From Natronolimnobius sp. AArcel1 (GTDB lineage Archaea; Halobacteriota; Halobacteria; Halobacteriales; Natrialbaceae), in the NCBI RefSeq assembly GCF_011043775.1, contig NZ_JAAKXY010000006.1:420792-484791 (forward strand): DNA of 64,000 nt. Reading direction: 5' to 3'. Position 1 is the first letter of the stretch. The number at the start of each line of letters is the position of its first letter. The translations under genes and the position numbers were made by a program. Shown in pieces: positions 44,163-52,899 of this stretch. Below the pieces are notes generated by a model. That model did not search any database. It was given only the letters and a program-made list of their open reading frames with translations, and was not told the origin of the DNA.

Positions 44163-45140
44163 ATGCACGTCCTCACGCTGACAACGAACGCCGATGCGCC
44201 GTTCATGAACGAGCAGATGCGCGCGCTCGAGCGACGGGGTGTCTCGTTTTCCATGCTCCCGGTTTCGGGCAAGGGGGACGGGGGAAACTCGCGCAGTCCG
44301 GTTGATTATCTGCGATACGTCCCGGAGGTCATCGCCGAAGCCGGGAACGACTACGACCTGATTCATGCCCACTACGGACTAATCGCACCGATGGCACTCG
44401 CACAGCTTCGCAAGCCGGTCGTGCTCTCGTTGTGGGGCTCAGACCTCTACGGGCCAGTCGGTCCCGTGAGCCGCGCCTGTGCGCCGCTGTGTGACGAACT
44501 CGTCGTCATGTCCGAAGAGATGCAATCGACGCTCGGTCGCCCGTGTGAGGTGATCCCCGACGGCGTCGACTTGGAAAAATTCCAGCCCAAACCACAGGCC
44601 GAGGCGCGCCGCGCGGTCGACTGGGACGAAGACGACTACCAGATTCTCTTTCCGTATCTCCCCGACCGCGACGTGAAAAACTACCCGCGCGCGCGCCGGA
44701 TCGTCAACGCCGTCAACGGCCGCCTCGAGCGCCCAGTTCGATTACAGACCGTCTATGGCGTCGACCACGACACCGTTCCCGACTATATGAACGCCGCCGA
44801 CGCTCTGCTTTTGACCTCTCGCAGCGAGGGCTCACCGAACTCCGTCAAAGAAGCGCTGGCCTGTAATACACCAGTTGTCTCCGTCGACGTCGGCGATGTC
44901 TCCGAGCGGCTCGCAGGCGTCACCCCCTCGCTCGCCTCCGACGACGATAGCGAACTGATCGACGAACTCGTGTCCATCCTCGAGTCGGATGTCGAACCGA
45001 ACGGCCGCGAGGCGGCCCGCGAGGTCAGCGTCGAACGAACAGCCGACCAGATGATCGACGTGTACGAACGCGTTTCTGGCACACGCGTCTCGGAATCGTC
45101 ACCGGATGCTGTTGCTCGAGCAGCGGAACCGCTCGAGTGA
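44163..45140 (+). CDS. Family 4 glycosyltransferase
   Basis: 325 aa, GT-B fold. The N-terminal domain starts MHVLTLTTNADAPFMNEQM and has DLIHAHYGLIAPMA (about residues 65-78) and LSLWGSDLYGPVG. The C-terminal donor domain has VIPDGVDLEKF and the E-x7-E motif in SEGSPNSVKEALACNTPVVS (about 220-239). It adds a sugar to a lipid-linked or polymeric acceptor; the donor is unknown. A gene of its own, with the cluster promoter element upstream. Confidence 0.92.
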   Translation: MHVLTLTTNADAPFMNEQMRALERRGVSFSMLPVSGKGDGGNSRSPVDYLRYVPEVIAEAGNDYDLIHAHYGLIAPMALAQLRKPVVLSLWGSDLYGPVGPVSRACAPLCDELVVMSEEMQSTLGRPCEVIPDGVDLEKFQPKPQAEARRAVDWDEDDYQILFPYLPDRDVKNYPRARRIVNAVNGRLERPVRLQTVYGVDHDTVPDYMNAADALLLTSRSEGSPNSVKEALACNTPVVSVDVGDVSERLAGVTPSLASDDDSELIDELVSILESDVEPNGREAAREVSVERTADQMIDVYERVSGTRVSESSPDAVARAAEPLE

Positions 45141-45253
45141 GTAGTGCTACGTTTTCGGTACCAACTCTTTATCGGGTCGAACGGACAGACCACGAAACAA
45201 CCGAACAGACGACGAAAAACGGTGTGTCAGCGCAAATTCGACCGCGCAACCAG

Positions 45254-46252
45254 CTACTGGAACTCCTCGCGGTACCAGGTGACCGTCTCGGGTAAGTGCT
45301 CCTCGAGCGGTGCGTACTCGTAGCCCAGTTCGGTCTTGGCCTTCTCGGAGGTGTAGAACAGCCGTTCGGTCGCGAGTTTGGCCATCCGGCGGTTGAACGG
45401 GAACACCTGGTGGTCCGTCACGGTGCCGACGGCTTCGGCGACCGGCCCAGCGGCATGAATCGCCTGCGCGGGAACGGGAATCCGGGCTGGGACGCCGCCA
45501 AGGTGGTCGGAGATCCGCGAAACAGCGCGGTCGTAGGTCAGGTTCTCGCCGCCGAGGATGTAGTGCTCGCCGGAGCCGCCTTTTTCGTAGGCCGCGATGA
45601 TGCCGTCGATCACGTCCGAGACACCGACGATACTCAGCCCACCGGGGAGGTAGGCTGGCATCGTCGGCTCAAGGCCCATCGAGAGCAGTTGTGGGGTGAA
45701 CGACTCGTCGCCGGGGCCAAACACCGACGTTGGATGGACGGTAACGGCATCGCCGCCGGTGCTGGCGTAGCGGTCGACCAACTGCTCGGCTTCGGCTTTC
45801 GAGGATTGATACGCACCGATTGGTTCGGCAACGTCGGTCTCGTCCGCGAACGGCGAGGTTTCGTTCGGCTGGCGCGTCCCAGCCGTGCTCGTAAAGACCA
45901 GTCGGCCAACGTTATCGCTGGTCCGACACGCTGAGAGCACGGTCGCTGTCCCGTCGCGATTGACCTGCTTGACCGTTTTCGGGCTGGCGCTCCAGAGGCC
46001 AACCCCTGCGAGATGAAAGACGGCGTCCGTGTCAGTCACCATCGACGCTAAGACCTCGCTGTCGAACACGTCGCCGGTGTACCACTCGAGATCGGCATCC
46101 TCAAAATCTGGACCCTCGAGATCACCCCGATCCGACGTGGGTCGAGAGAGTGCGCGGACGGTCCAACCATCCTCGAGGAGGCGCTTACAGAGATGCGAGC
46201 CGAGAAAGCCCGTTGCTCCTGTTACGGCTGCGATTTTGGGTTCTCCTGTCAT
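45254..46252 (-). CDS. NAD-dependent epimerase/dehydratase (extended SDR)
   Basis: 332 aa. IAAVTGATGFLGSHLCKRLL (7-26), VFTSTAGTRQ, and the catalytic YQSSK (about 149-153). It resembles HpnA/dihydroflavonol-reductase-like SDRs more than GalE. It is the last gene of a three-gene operon (oxidoreductase, DUF362 protein, SDR), 2 nt after the DUF362 stop. It could reduce or epimerise a sugar nucleotide or a lipid-linked intermediate; the substrate is unknown. Confidence 0.88.
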   Translation of the reverse strand: MTGEPKIAAVTGATGFLGSHLCKRLLEDGWTVRALSRPTSDRGDLEGPDFEDADLEWYTGDVFDSEVLASMVTDTDAVFHLAGVGLWSASPKTVKQVNRDGTATVLSACRTSDNVGRLVFTSTAGTRQPNETSPFADETDVAEPIGAYQSSKAEAEQLVDRYASTGGDAVTVHPTSVFGPGDESFTPQLLSMGLEPTMPAYLPGGLSIVGVSDVIDGIIAAYEKGGSGEHYILGGENLTYDRAVSRISDHLGGVPARIPVPAQAIHAAGPVAEAVGTVTDHQVFPFNRRMAKLATERLFYTSEKAKTELGYEYAPLEEHLPETVTWYREEFQ

Positions 46253-46254
46253 AG

Positions 46255-47214
46255 TTAGTGTTCGAGTTGTGGTGGAACGGCATCGCCGCTGACGCCGGCA
46301 TACAGGCGATAGGCTGCTGTGACCGCGGGATGCATGTCGCCTGTCGGTGGCAACTCACCGCCCTCGAGCCGTGTGCGGATCGCGTCGAGATTGACGTCGT
46401 CGCCGGGACCAACGTGCTCGAGAGAGAGCGAGAGCGCTTTGTCGTTGTCAGTCATGCCGACGGCCGTGCTGAGCACGTCGTCGTCGGTGATCGAGCGCCC
46501 GAGCAGCGAGGTTCCGAGCGCGTCGACTGCCGGAGTTGCGCCTGCAAAGAGTGCGTCAGCAGCGTACGGATCACTGCCGTAGGCGACCGTTGCGTCCAGA
46601 ATCGAGACGGGTGGGTCGATAGCGCGCGTTGCAGCGACCGCCGCGAGTGCATCATCGCCGCTCGAGTCGACGAACTCCGCGAGTGTTCTCACCCCGCCTG
46701 CAATCGGCCCCGCTTCCGTTGGACGCAGCGTCGGGACCGTAATGACCGCACTCTCGAGCAGTCGGTCCGGAACTGAGACGGTGGTCGACCAGCCGTCGAC
46801 CTCGCGTTGGGCCTCCGTTCGCTGTTCGTCGGCGAGATCGACAGTCGTTGCGTCGAAGCGCTCGAGCAGGCGTGGATAGCCGAGATACTCAGCCGTCCGG
46901 TCGACGTCGATGATCTCGTCGGTCGCGCCCGCGACGGCGATATCGGCGTCGGTTCGGTCCTCGAACTGGCCAATGAGCGACCCGACCACGGCGGGATCAC
47001 TCACCATCCCTGTCGACGGATGAAACGGATAGTGAATATCAGGGACGATCGTAATCTGATCCGGCTCCGATCGAGTGAGCGAACTGAGCGTGGCGTCGAC
47101 CACGGCTCGAACAGGGGACTCGAGTCGGGCCAGTCGGGTGTCAATATCGGGTGTCCAGCCGCCGCGTCGGTCGTCGGCGTCCGTTGTGGCCCCGCGAACG
47201 GTGTGTTGCGCCAT
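46255..47214 (-). CDS. DUF362 domain protein
   Basis: 319 aa. DUF362 features: ITIVPDIHYPFHPSTGMVSD (about residues 54-73), VITVPTLRPTEAGPIAGGVR, LDATVAYGSDPYAADALFAG. No Cys cluster or ferredoxin extension, unlike many bacterial DUF362 proteins. Its start overlaps the oxidoreductase stop by 1 nt (TGATG). The function of the domain is not established; some DUF362 members are linked to redox chemistry. Confidence 0.8.
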   Translation of the reverse strand: MAQHTVRGATTDADDRRGGWTPDIDTRLARLESPVRAVVDATLSSLTRSEPDQITIVPDIHYPFHPSTGMVSDPAVVGSLIGQFEDRTDADIAVAGATDEIIDVDRTAEYLGYPRLLERFDATTVDLADEQRTEAQREVDGWSTTVSVPDRLLESAVITVPTLRPTEAGPIAGGVRTLAEFVDSSGDDALAAVAATRAIDPPVSILDATVAYGSDPYAADALFAGATPAVDALGTSLLGRSITDDDVLSTAVGMTDNDKALSLSLEHVGPGDDVNLDAIRTRLEGGELPPTGDMHPAVTAAYRLYAGVSGDAVPPQLEH

Positions 47215-48317
47215 CAGGAGGATACCTCCGGTGGGGGCACTTCATCACGGTCGGTCTCGTCGGCCAGTTCGTAGGCTGTTTCCGCGAGCGCGAGCGTTCG
47301 TCGTCCACTTTCGCCGTCGACTGGCGGCGTCTCGTCGTTTCGAACGGCATCGATGAAGTCCTCGAGTGCCCTGTAGTGGGCCTGCAGGTAGAACGTCGGC
47401 CCAAAGACGGTTCGATCGCCCGCGACGCGGCTGGCAACGTTCTCGAGGGCGGATTTGGCCGCGCCCGCATAGAAGTTGTTTCGCAGGTGGTCCTGGTTGC
47501 TGATCGTGCCCGTGATCCCCTCGAGTCGCAGTCGAGTGTTCACCTCTGGGAGCTGTTCCCACTGGTAGGAGCCACAGTGAAGCGTGACCGTCGTCTCCGT
47601 CTCGGGCGCACGCATGAGAACTGTCGCAGCGTCTTCGACTGGCACATCGAGCGTCTCGCCCATCGCCGCGCTCTCGACCTTGAGGTCACCAAAGAGCCAC
47701 TCGAGGACGTCGAAACAGTGGATTCCAAGTTCGAGCAATGAGCCGCCGCCGGCCGCGTCGGGATCGAGCGGCCACGATGGCGGCGGGTTCTCGATCGGTG
47801 GCCGACCGAGCGGGCCGTCGTTGAGCCGCGTGATCGAGGCGTACGGGACGTGACCAACGGACCCGTCTTCGTATGCCTCTTTCACGCCAAGCATATCCGG
47901 CTGGTAGCGAAGCGTGTGATCGACGCCGACGTGGATACCAGCGTCCGCAGCAACCTCGAGCATCTGGTCGGCCTCCTCGGTCGAGCGGGCGAACGGTTTC
48001 TCGACGAAGACGTCGACGCCGGCCTTTGCGGCCTCCTCGAGGGCATCAGCGTGCAAAAACGGTGGCAGTGCAATGACTGCGGCATCGAGGTCTTCGGAGT
48101 GAAGTAACGTCGTATAGTCATCGTACGTGTGGGAAACGCCGGCCGCGTCGGCGCGTTCGCGGTTTTCCGGGATCGCATCTGCGGCGGCGACAACGTCGAC
48201 GCCCGGCATTGCACACGCCGATTTCAGATGAACGAGACCGATATTGCCGACGCCGAGAACGCCAACAGAGAGCGCGCTCGAGTCGGTCCACCGGCTGAGA
48301 AGTCGTGTTGGTGGCAT
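47214..48317 (-). CDS. Gfo/Idh/MocA oxidoreductase
   Basis: 367 aa from ATG 48317, chosen because it lies 35 nt after the ATAACAAAAC element; a much longer in-frame start at 48485 lies upstream of that element. SVGVLGVGNIGLVHLKSACA (about residues 16-35), FVEKPFARSTEEAD (about 108-121), and GVDHTLRYQPDM. The C-terminal alpha/beta domain has GGSLLELGIHCFDVLEWLFG. It oxidises or reduces a sugar nucleotide. It is not closely similar to the WbpB-like protein at 40074. Confidence 0.9.
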   Translation of the reverse strand: MPPTRLLSRWTDSSALSVGVLGVGNIGLVHLKSACAMPGVDVVAAADAIPENRERADAAGVSHTYDDYTTLLHSEDLDAAVIALPPFLHADALEEAAKAGVDVFVEKPFARSTEEADQMLEVAADAGIHVGVDHTLRYQPDMLGVKEAYEDGSVGHVPYASITRLNDGPLGRPPIENPPPSWPLDPDAAGGGSLLELGIHCFDVLEWLFGDLKVESAAMGETLDVPVEDAATVLMRAPETETTVTLHCGSYQWEQLPEVNTRLRLEGITGTISNQDHLRNNFYAGAAKSALENVASRVAGDRTVFGPTFYLQAHYRALEDFIDAVRNDETPPVDGESGRRTLALAETAYELADETDRDEVPPPEVSS

Positions 48318-48342
48318 CTGTCCATACAGGCGTTTTTCGCAG

Positions 48343-48352
48343 GTTTTGTTAT
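48343..48352 (-). promoter_or_regulatory. ATAACAAAAC element, oxidoreductase operon
   Basis: Exact core copy on the minus strand (GTTTTGTTAT on plus), 35 nt upstream of ATG 48317. Confidence 0.6.
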
Positions 48353-48506
48353 CACCGTCGTACAGTGAACCCCCTGTTTGTAGTCGCTGATTCCTCAGTA
48401 TGGATATCCTGTCTGTTCGGGTATCGAATACGAAATCGCCCTGCAGTCGGGTGGTTTTCGGTGTGTCGAAGCTACCACAACACAAACGAGGCCGGAGAAA
48501 TCGTCG

Positions 48507-49469
48507 CTAATCGTCGCTTGCGGACCGTCCATCGACGGCAACCGTTTGGCCGTTGGCGTTGGCCGTTGTCGTAACTCGGTGAGCGACCTGAGCCATCGTT
48601 TCGACAGTGAGGGTGGTTTCGGCACGCTGGTGGGCGAGGTACGACAGGATCGCACGCATTCGTCGGTCATCGCGTTTGTGGGTGAGGTTATTGGGGTGCA
48701 ACCACATGTGGAAGATTCCATCTGATCGAACCGCTTCGTCGATTCCGCGCCGGGCCTGTGCAACCATTGGGTCGGTCCAGACCGACTCGACGACGGTTCG
48801 TGCTGGTCCTTCGAACCCAAACAGAAACATGGACGCCGGGACGTTCACGAGTCCGAACTCGTCCACGGATGGCTCGACAAGCAGCGACTGGTCTCGGACT
48901 CGTGTGTCGACAATCCCGCGCAATCCGTCTTCGGTTGGCGATTTTCCACGGTACGCAGCAAGGCCATAGTCGGCCAGTACGTCCCGGTGTCCAACATCAT
49001 TTCGCGGGTAGATGAACGACTCGAGTGACTGGCCCCACTCGTCGGCGATTGCCGTTGCCTGCTCGAGTTCGGCTGTCGCGAGAGCATGATCCGTCTCGGC
49101 GTCACCGAACAGAACGTGCGAAAACGAGTGGCTCGCAAACTCGTGGTCGACGGACGATGCGAGCAGTGCGTCGACGAGGTCTGGGGCGAATCGCAGCTCC
49201 TCGCGGTCGGCCCACGCTCCTCGTTCTCGCTCGAACCAGCCTGGTGGGGCCGGATGCTCCTCGTGACGCCCATCACAAGACTCGAGCATCAGATGGCCAA
49301 CGACAGCCCAGGTCGCCGGGATCTCGTAGGTTTCGCACAGCTCGAGCATCGTCGACCAGCCGCGGCGGCCAGCCTCGACGCGGTTGGATGGCGGGGACTC
49401 GAGGTCGTGAAATCCCCAGCCGAGTTCGGCATCTAGCGAGAGCACGACACTACCCACGGCAGCCACCAC
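48507..49469 (-). CDS. Polysaccharide deacetylase family protein (second copy)
   Basis: 320 aa from GTG 49469 (or the adjacent GTG 49466). Motifs: VVLSLDAELGWGFHDLESPP (about residues 8-27), IPATWAVVGHLMLES, metal site ASHSFSHVLFG (about 117-127), and WLHPNNLTHKRDD near residue 260. The same domain order and wording as the protein at 9860, so clear paralogues. It probably N-deacetylates the glycan or its precursor. A 10-codon frame (ATG 49482) overlaps the start. Confidence 0.88.
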   Translation of the reverse strand: MVAAVGSVVLSLDAELGWGFHDLESPPSNRVEAGRRGWSTMLELCETYEIPATWAVVGHLMLESCDGRHEEHPAPPGWFERERGAWADREELRFAPDLVDALLASSVDHEFASHSFSHVLFGDAETDHALATAELEQATAIADEWGQSLESFIYPRNDVGHRDVLADYGLAAYRGKSPTEDGLRGIVDTRVRDQSLLVEPSVDEFGLVNVPASMFLFGFEGPARTVVESVWTDPMVAQARRGIDEAVRSDGIFHMWLHPNNLTHKRDDRRMRAILSYLAHQRAETTLTVETMAQVAHRVTTTANANGQTVAVDGRSASDD

Positions 49470-49506
49470 GCGTTATCGACATACACGGGATGGACTCTGG
49501 CACCGG

Positions 49507-49516
49507 CTTTTGTTAT
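49507..49516 (-). promoter_or_regulatory. ATAACAAAAG element
   Basis: Exact core copy on the minus strand, 34 nt upstream of ATG 49482 (10-codon frame) and 47 nt before the deacetylase GTG. Confidence 0.6.
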
Positions 49517-49803
49517 TGAGCCCCTTGCACGTGCGGGTACTCGCTTTGCAGGGCTTACACGCGTGTCTCTCTGGTTCTGCGGTTGGTGTCTGGCTCGAGT
49601 GTGTAAAAGAGATTGACGGCTCGAGCATTGTTCGTGTCCGAGTAGTGGCCTGTTGAATCGTTCTCGACAGCGAACAGATGGATAATTCAGACACTCTCGC
49701 TCGCTAACGGTAACCAGATCGAACAGGGAGAAAGGACGTTGTTCGTCGCGGTAATGCAACCGAACGTGACAGGTTAGGACGGCAACCACTGTGAACACTC
49801 CCT

Positions 49804-49813
49804 ATAACAAAGC
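49804..49813 (+). promoter_or_regulatory. ATAACAAAGC element
   Basis: Exact core copy, 51 nt upstream of ATG 49855. Confidence 0.6.
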
Positions 49814-49854
49814 GGTCATCCGGTCACCTGCAGGATAGCAGCCCCTTTAGACTC

Positions 49855-51453
49855 ATGAGCGGATCTACCACACCGTCCGAACGAGCGTTCGTTCTTGGAC
49901 TCGACGGCGTACCATGGCGACTGATCGAACAATGGAGTGACAACGGAGAACTCCCGAATTTCGCTCGACTGCGCGAGGAAGGCGCGTCGGGACCACTCGA
50001 GAGCACCACTCCGGCGACGACGCCGCTTGCGTGGCCCTCAATTGCAACCGGCGTCTGGCCGGACAAACACGGTCTCTACGGCTTCCAGAACCTCTCGAGT
50101 GAGTACACCCACGAGATGTACACGAGCCACGATATGCAACAACCCGCGCTGTGGGAGCAACTCGGCCCCGCACACGTCGGCAACGTCCCGATGACGTTCC
50201 CGGCGCGTGAAATCGACGGGACGATGGTCACGGGAATGATGACGCCCTCGACCGACCAGCAGTTTACGCACCCGCCAGAATTCGGCGAGCAACTCGAGTC
50301 GCGCATTCCCGACTACAACATCAGTCTCGACTATCCTGACTATGCTGACCGGCTCGACGAGTTCGAAGACGCCGTCGACGATATGCTTGGTCAGCGCCGA
50401 GAGGTCATGAACCTCCAGATGGACGAAGCCGGCGACGACTGGCAACTATTCTTCTTCGTTTACACCGCGCCGGATCGCTTCCAGCACCTCATCTGGGACA
50501 TGGACCGTCTCCTCGAGCACTACAAAAAACTCGATGAGATTCTCGGCGAGGTCATGGACTACACGGACGAGCACGACGCAGACCTCTACGTCGTCTCCGA
50601 CCACGGCTTCGGCGAGATTAACGAGCTGATCTACGTCAACCATATCTTGGAGCGAGAGGGCTATCTCTTCCGCCGAGAAGACGAGGGAACCCGTGGCGCG
50701 CTCGCGAGTCTTGGCATCTCGCGTGACCGCATTACGGGCATGCTCGATCGGGTTGGCATCACCGAGGAGATGCTGATCTCGAATCTCCCACGAAGCCTGC
50801 TCGATACCGTCGCCGAGCAGATTCCCGGCGATCACGCGCTCTATGACGTCGACTACGACGAGACGGTTGCGTTCGTCCACGACGCCGGCAACTGCTACAT
50901 CAACGACACGGAACGCTTCGAAAACGGCGTCGTCGATCCAACCGACATTCCGAAAATCAAAGACGAACTCACCGAGGTCTTCGAGTCCGTGACCGACGAG
51001 AACGACACGACACTGCTCAACGTCTACGACGGCGACGACCTGTTCCCGACAGACGAGGACTCTCCGGATCTGATTGTCAAAGGCATCGACGGCTACGACG
51101 CCCGAAACGGTATCGCCGACGAACCCTTTGGCGACACCGGCAACTACGCCGCCAGCCACCGCAGCGAAGGCATCGTCCTCTGTCGCGGCCCCTCGATCGA
51201 CCAGGGTGCAACGCTGCGGGGCGCTCGAGTCGTCGACATCGCTCCAACCCTGCTTCACGGCATCGGCGAACCAGTGCCCGAGAACGCCGACGGCCGCGTC
51301 CTCTTTGACGCATTTGACGAGGAAGCGACGCCCGCCCGGACGAAAGTCGAACGCGCCGACGTCCTGACTGGCTCCTCGAGTCCGGACGGCGAGGTCGACG
51401 AGGACTTCGACGACGTGGAAGATCGGCTGAAAGGACTCGGCTACATGGAGTAA
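49855..51453 (+). CDS. Alkaline-phosphatase-superfamily phosphodiesterase-like protein (second copy)
   Basis: 532 aa. AFVLGLDGVPWRLIEQW (about residues 10-26) carries the first metal Asp, TTPATTPLAWPSIATG and PDKHGLYGFQNL (about 54-81) the nucleophile region, and SDHGFGEINELIYVNHIL (about 249-266) the second metal site. The ending VEDRLKGLGYME matches the paralogue at 11717. No signal peptide. Substrate unknown. Regulated with the glycan genes, judging from the upstream element. Confidence 0.87.
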   Translation: MSGSTTPSERAFVLGLDGVPWRLIEQWSDNGELPNFARLREEGASGPLESTTPATTPLAWPSIATGVWPDKHGLYGFQNLSSEYTHEMYTSHDMQQPALWEQLGPAHVGNVPMTFPAREIDGTMVTGMMTPSTDQQFTHPPEFGEQLESRIPDYNISLDYPDYADRLDEFEDAVDDMLGQRREVMNLQMDEAGDDWQLFFFVYTAPDRFQHLIWDMDRLLEHYKKLDEILGEVMDYTDEHDADLYVVSDHGFGEINELIYVNHILEREGYLFRREDEGTRGALASLGISRDRITGMLDRVGITEEMLISNLPRSLLDTVAEQIPGDHALYDVDYDETVAFVHDAGNCYINDTERFENGVVDPTDIPKIKDELTEVFESVTDENDTTLLNVYDGDDLFPTDEDSPDLIVKGIDGYDARNGIADEPFGDTGNYAASHRSEGIVLCRGPSIDQGATLRGARVVDIAPTLLHGIGEPVPENADGRVLFDAFDEEATPARTKVERADVLTGSSSPDGEVDEDFDDVEDRLKGLGYME

Positions 51454-51533
51454 GACGGCTGTTTGTGGGTGGGTGTTGGAAAGCGGTGAGCGGTGGTGGA
51501 AAAACCTACAGGGCTTGTTCTCGAGGAACGAGT

Positions 51534-51971
51534 ATGAAGCGCTCCCGGAAGATCGGGACATGGGTTGGACTCGTCCTCATCGGAGGTGGTGCGTTTCTGC
51601 CGTGGATAACGGCGAATCCACTGACACAGGAGCCAGCGCTGTTGCTGTATCCGGCAGGGCTTGGCTCCGGCTTCGAGGTATGGGGAGTTTTAACGCTCAC
51701 TCTTGCGCTCGCTGCTGCCATCGGAATTCGTGCTCGAGTACGATGGCTCGATAGTCCGACAGTCCGAATTGGCGTTGGACTCGTTTCCCTCAGCGTGGCA
51801 ACGGAGTTCATCGTCCGCGGCAGCCTCATGAGCGGACAGTACGTTGCCGGTAGTGGCGTACTTATGACGATCCTTGGCGGTGCGATCCTCGTGGCTACAC
51901 AACTCGATTTCCCGCAGTCGCTCGCCGCTTCCATAGCACTCAGTGACCACCGATTCTCCCGTAAACAGTAG
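51534..51971 (+). CDS. Small polytopic membrane protein
   Basis: 145 aa, four hydrophobic segments (about residues 7-27, 46-66, 79-99, 105-125). The start ATG 51534 gives a short basic N-terminus (MKRSRKIGTW) before the first segment. No recognised family. About 80 nt after the phosphodiesterase-like gene, with no obvious promoter of its own, so possibly co-transcribed. Confidence 0.65.
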   Translation: MKRSRKIGTWVGLVLIGGGAFLPWITANPLTQEPALLLYPAGLGSGFEVWGVLTLTLALAAAIGIRARVRWLDSPTVRIGVGLVSLSVATEFIVRGSLMSGQYVAGSGVLMTILGGAILVATQLDFPQSLAASIALSDHRFSRKQ

Positions 51972-52130
51972 CAAGCCGTGTCACAAGGGCGTTGAGAAGA
52001 GAAAAGCAGCCTCGAGCAACAGCAGTCAGCAACCACTGGGAGTGTGAAACTCGCGGCCAGAATAGTACCTATATCTATCGAATAGCTCCCCCATCATGCG
52101 GAAACGCTAGGGTGTAGATCAAACGAGTAG

Positions 52131-52808
52131 TTAGAGGATATCGGTGATTTCGTGCATCGATGAGAGGTGAAACGTCGGTTCTGGCTTCGGATTCGACGAG
52201 ACATCTTCTTCCGGCACCCATGCAGTTTGCATGCCGACACGCTGGGGACCAACAACATCACGATCATGCTGATTCCCCACGTAGATGGACCGCGCAGGGG
52301 AACTTCCGAGTTCGTCTAGAGCAATCTCGAATGGTTCTGGATCAGGCTTCGATTCGATTCCAGTCCCGGGCCCGCAGCAGACAGTAACGTCAAAGGCATC
52401 CTGGATACCAAGCGTCTCTAACTTTGGGAGTTGTGTCTCCTCGGAACCAGCAGTGATGAGTCCAACAGCATACGTTTCTCGGACATATTCCAATACCTCG
52501 TTTGCACCGTCTCGGAACGAGACTGCGGTCGGATCAAGTACCTTGAGCGTCGCCTCAGCAAGTGTGGGCGCATAACTCGGATCAGCACCGACGTTCCGAG
52601 CAATAGCGCGATAGACATGTTCATACTGTTTTCTATCGGAGTTGGCTTCTGGAAGTGAGCTGTAATCGACTGCATATACGTCATTCAAATCAAAAAACAC
52701 TGGAGCCTCTACCCGGTCAAATACCTCTTCATAAACCTCTTCGTCAGACTGGTCTCTCACACAAAGCGTTCCATCGAGGTCGAAATAGACGGCCTCAATA
52801 TCGCCCAT
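52131..52808 (-). CDS. HAD-superfamily hydrolase
   Basis: 225 aa from ATG 52808. HAD motifs: I EAVYFDLDGTLCV (about residues 4-16), II VGLITAGSEET (about 118-128), III Lys in ESKPDPEPFEIAL, and IV SIYVGNQHDRDVVG (about 178-191). Probably a phosphatase, e.g. of a sugar phosphate. Base composition is visibly more AT-rich than the flanking genes, and codon choice differs (e.g. TTT and ATA), which may mean a later arrival. Upstream in-frame ATG 52844 is possible. Confidence 0.87.
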   Translation of the reverse strand: MGDIEAVYFDLDGTLCVRDQSDEEVYEEVFDRVEAPVFFDLNDVYAVDYSSLPEANSDRKQYEHVYRAIARNVGADPSYAPTLAEATLKVLDPTAVSFRDGANEVLEYVRETYAVGLITAGSEETQLPKLETLGIQDAFDVTVCCGPGTGIESKPDPEPFEIALDELGSSPARSIYVGNQHDRDVVGPQRVGMQTAWVPEEDVSSNPKPEPTFHLSSMHEITDIL

Positions 52809-52899
52809 CAGCTCAAACGTCACTGAGATAGAATCTAACTCCACTGGATCTCTGTTGAACTACTTACAGAGCAAGATCTCGAGCACTCTCACAACCCCT

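Larger units (their letters stand above)
49470..49854. other. Divergent intergenic region with two ATAACAAA elements
   Basis: About 385 bp between the divergent deacetylase and phosphodiesterase-like genes. One element faces each gene (49507-49516 minus, 49804-49813 plus). No gene was seen. Confidence 0.5.

Noticed and set aside
49855..51453. Sulfatase assignment for the two alkaline-phosphatase-superfamily proteins
   Set aside because: No C/S-x-P-x-R sulfatase signature; the nucleophile region fits the nucleotide pyrophosphatase/phosphodiesterase branch better.
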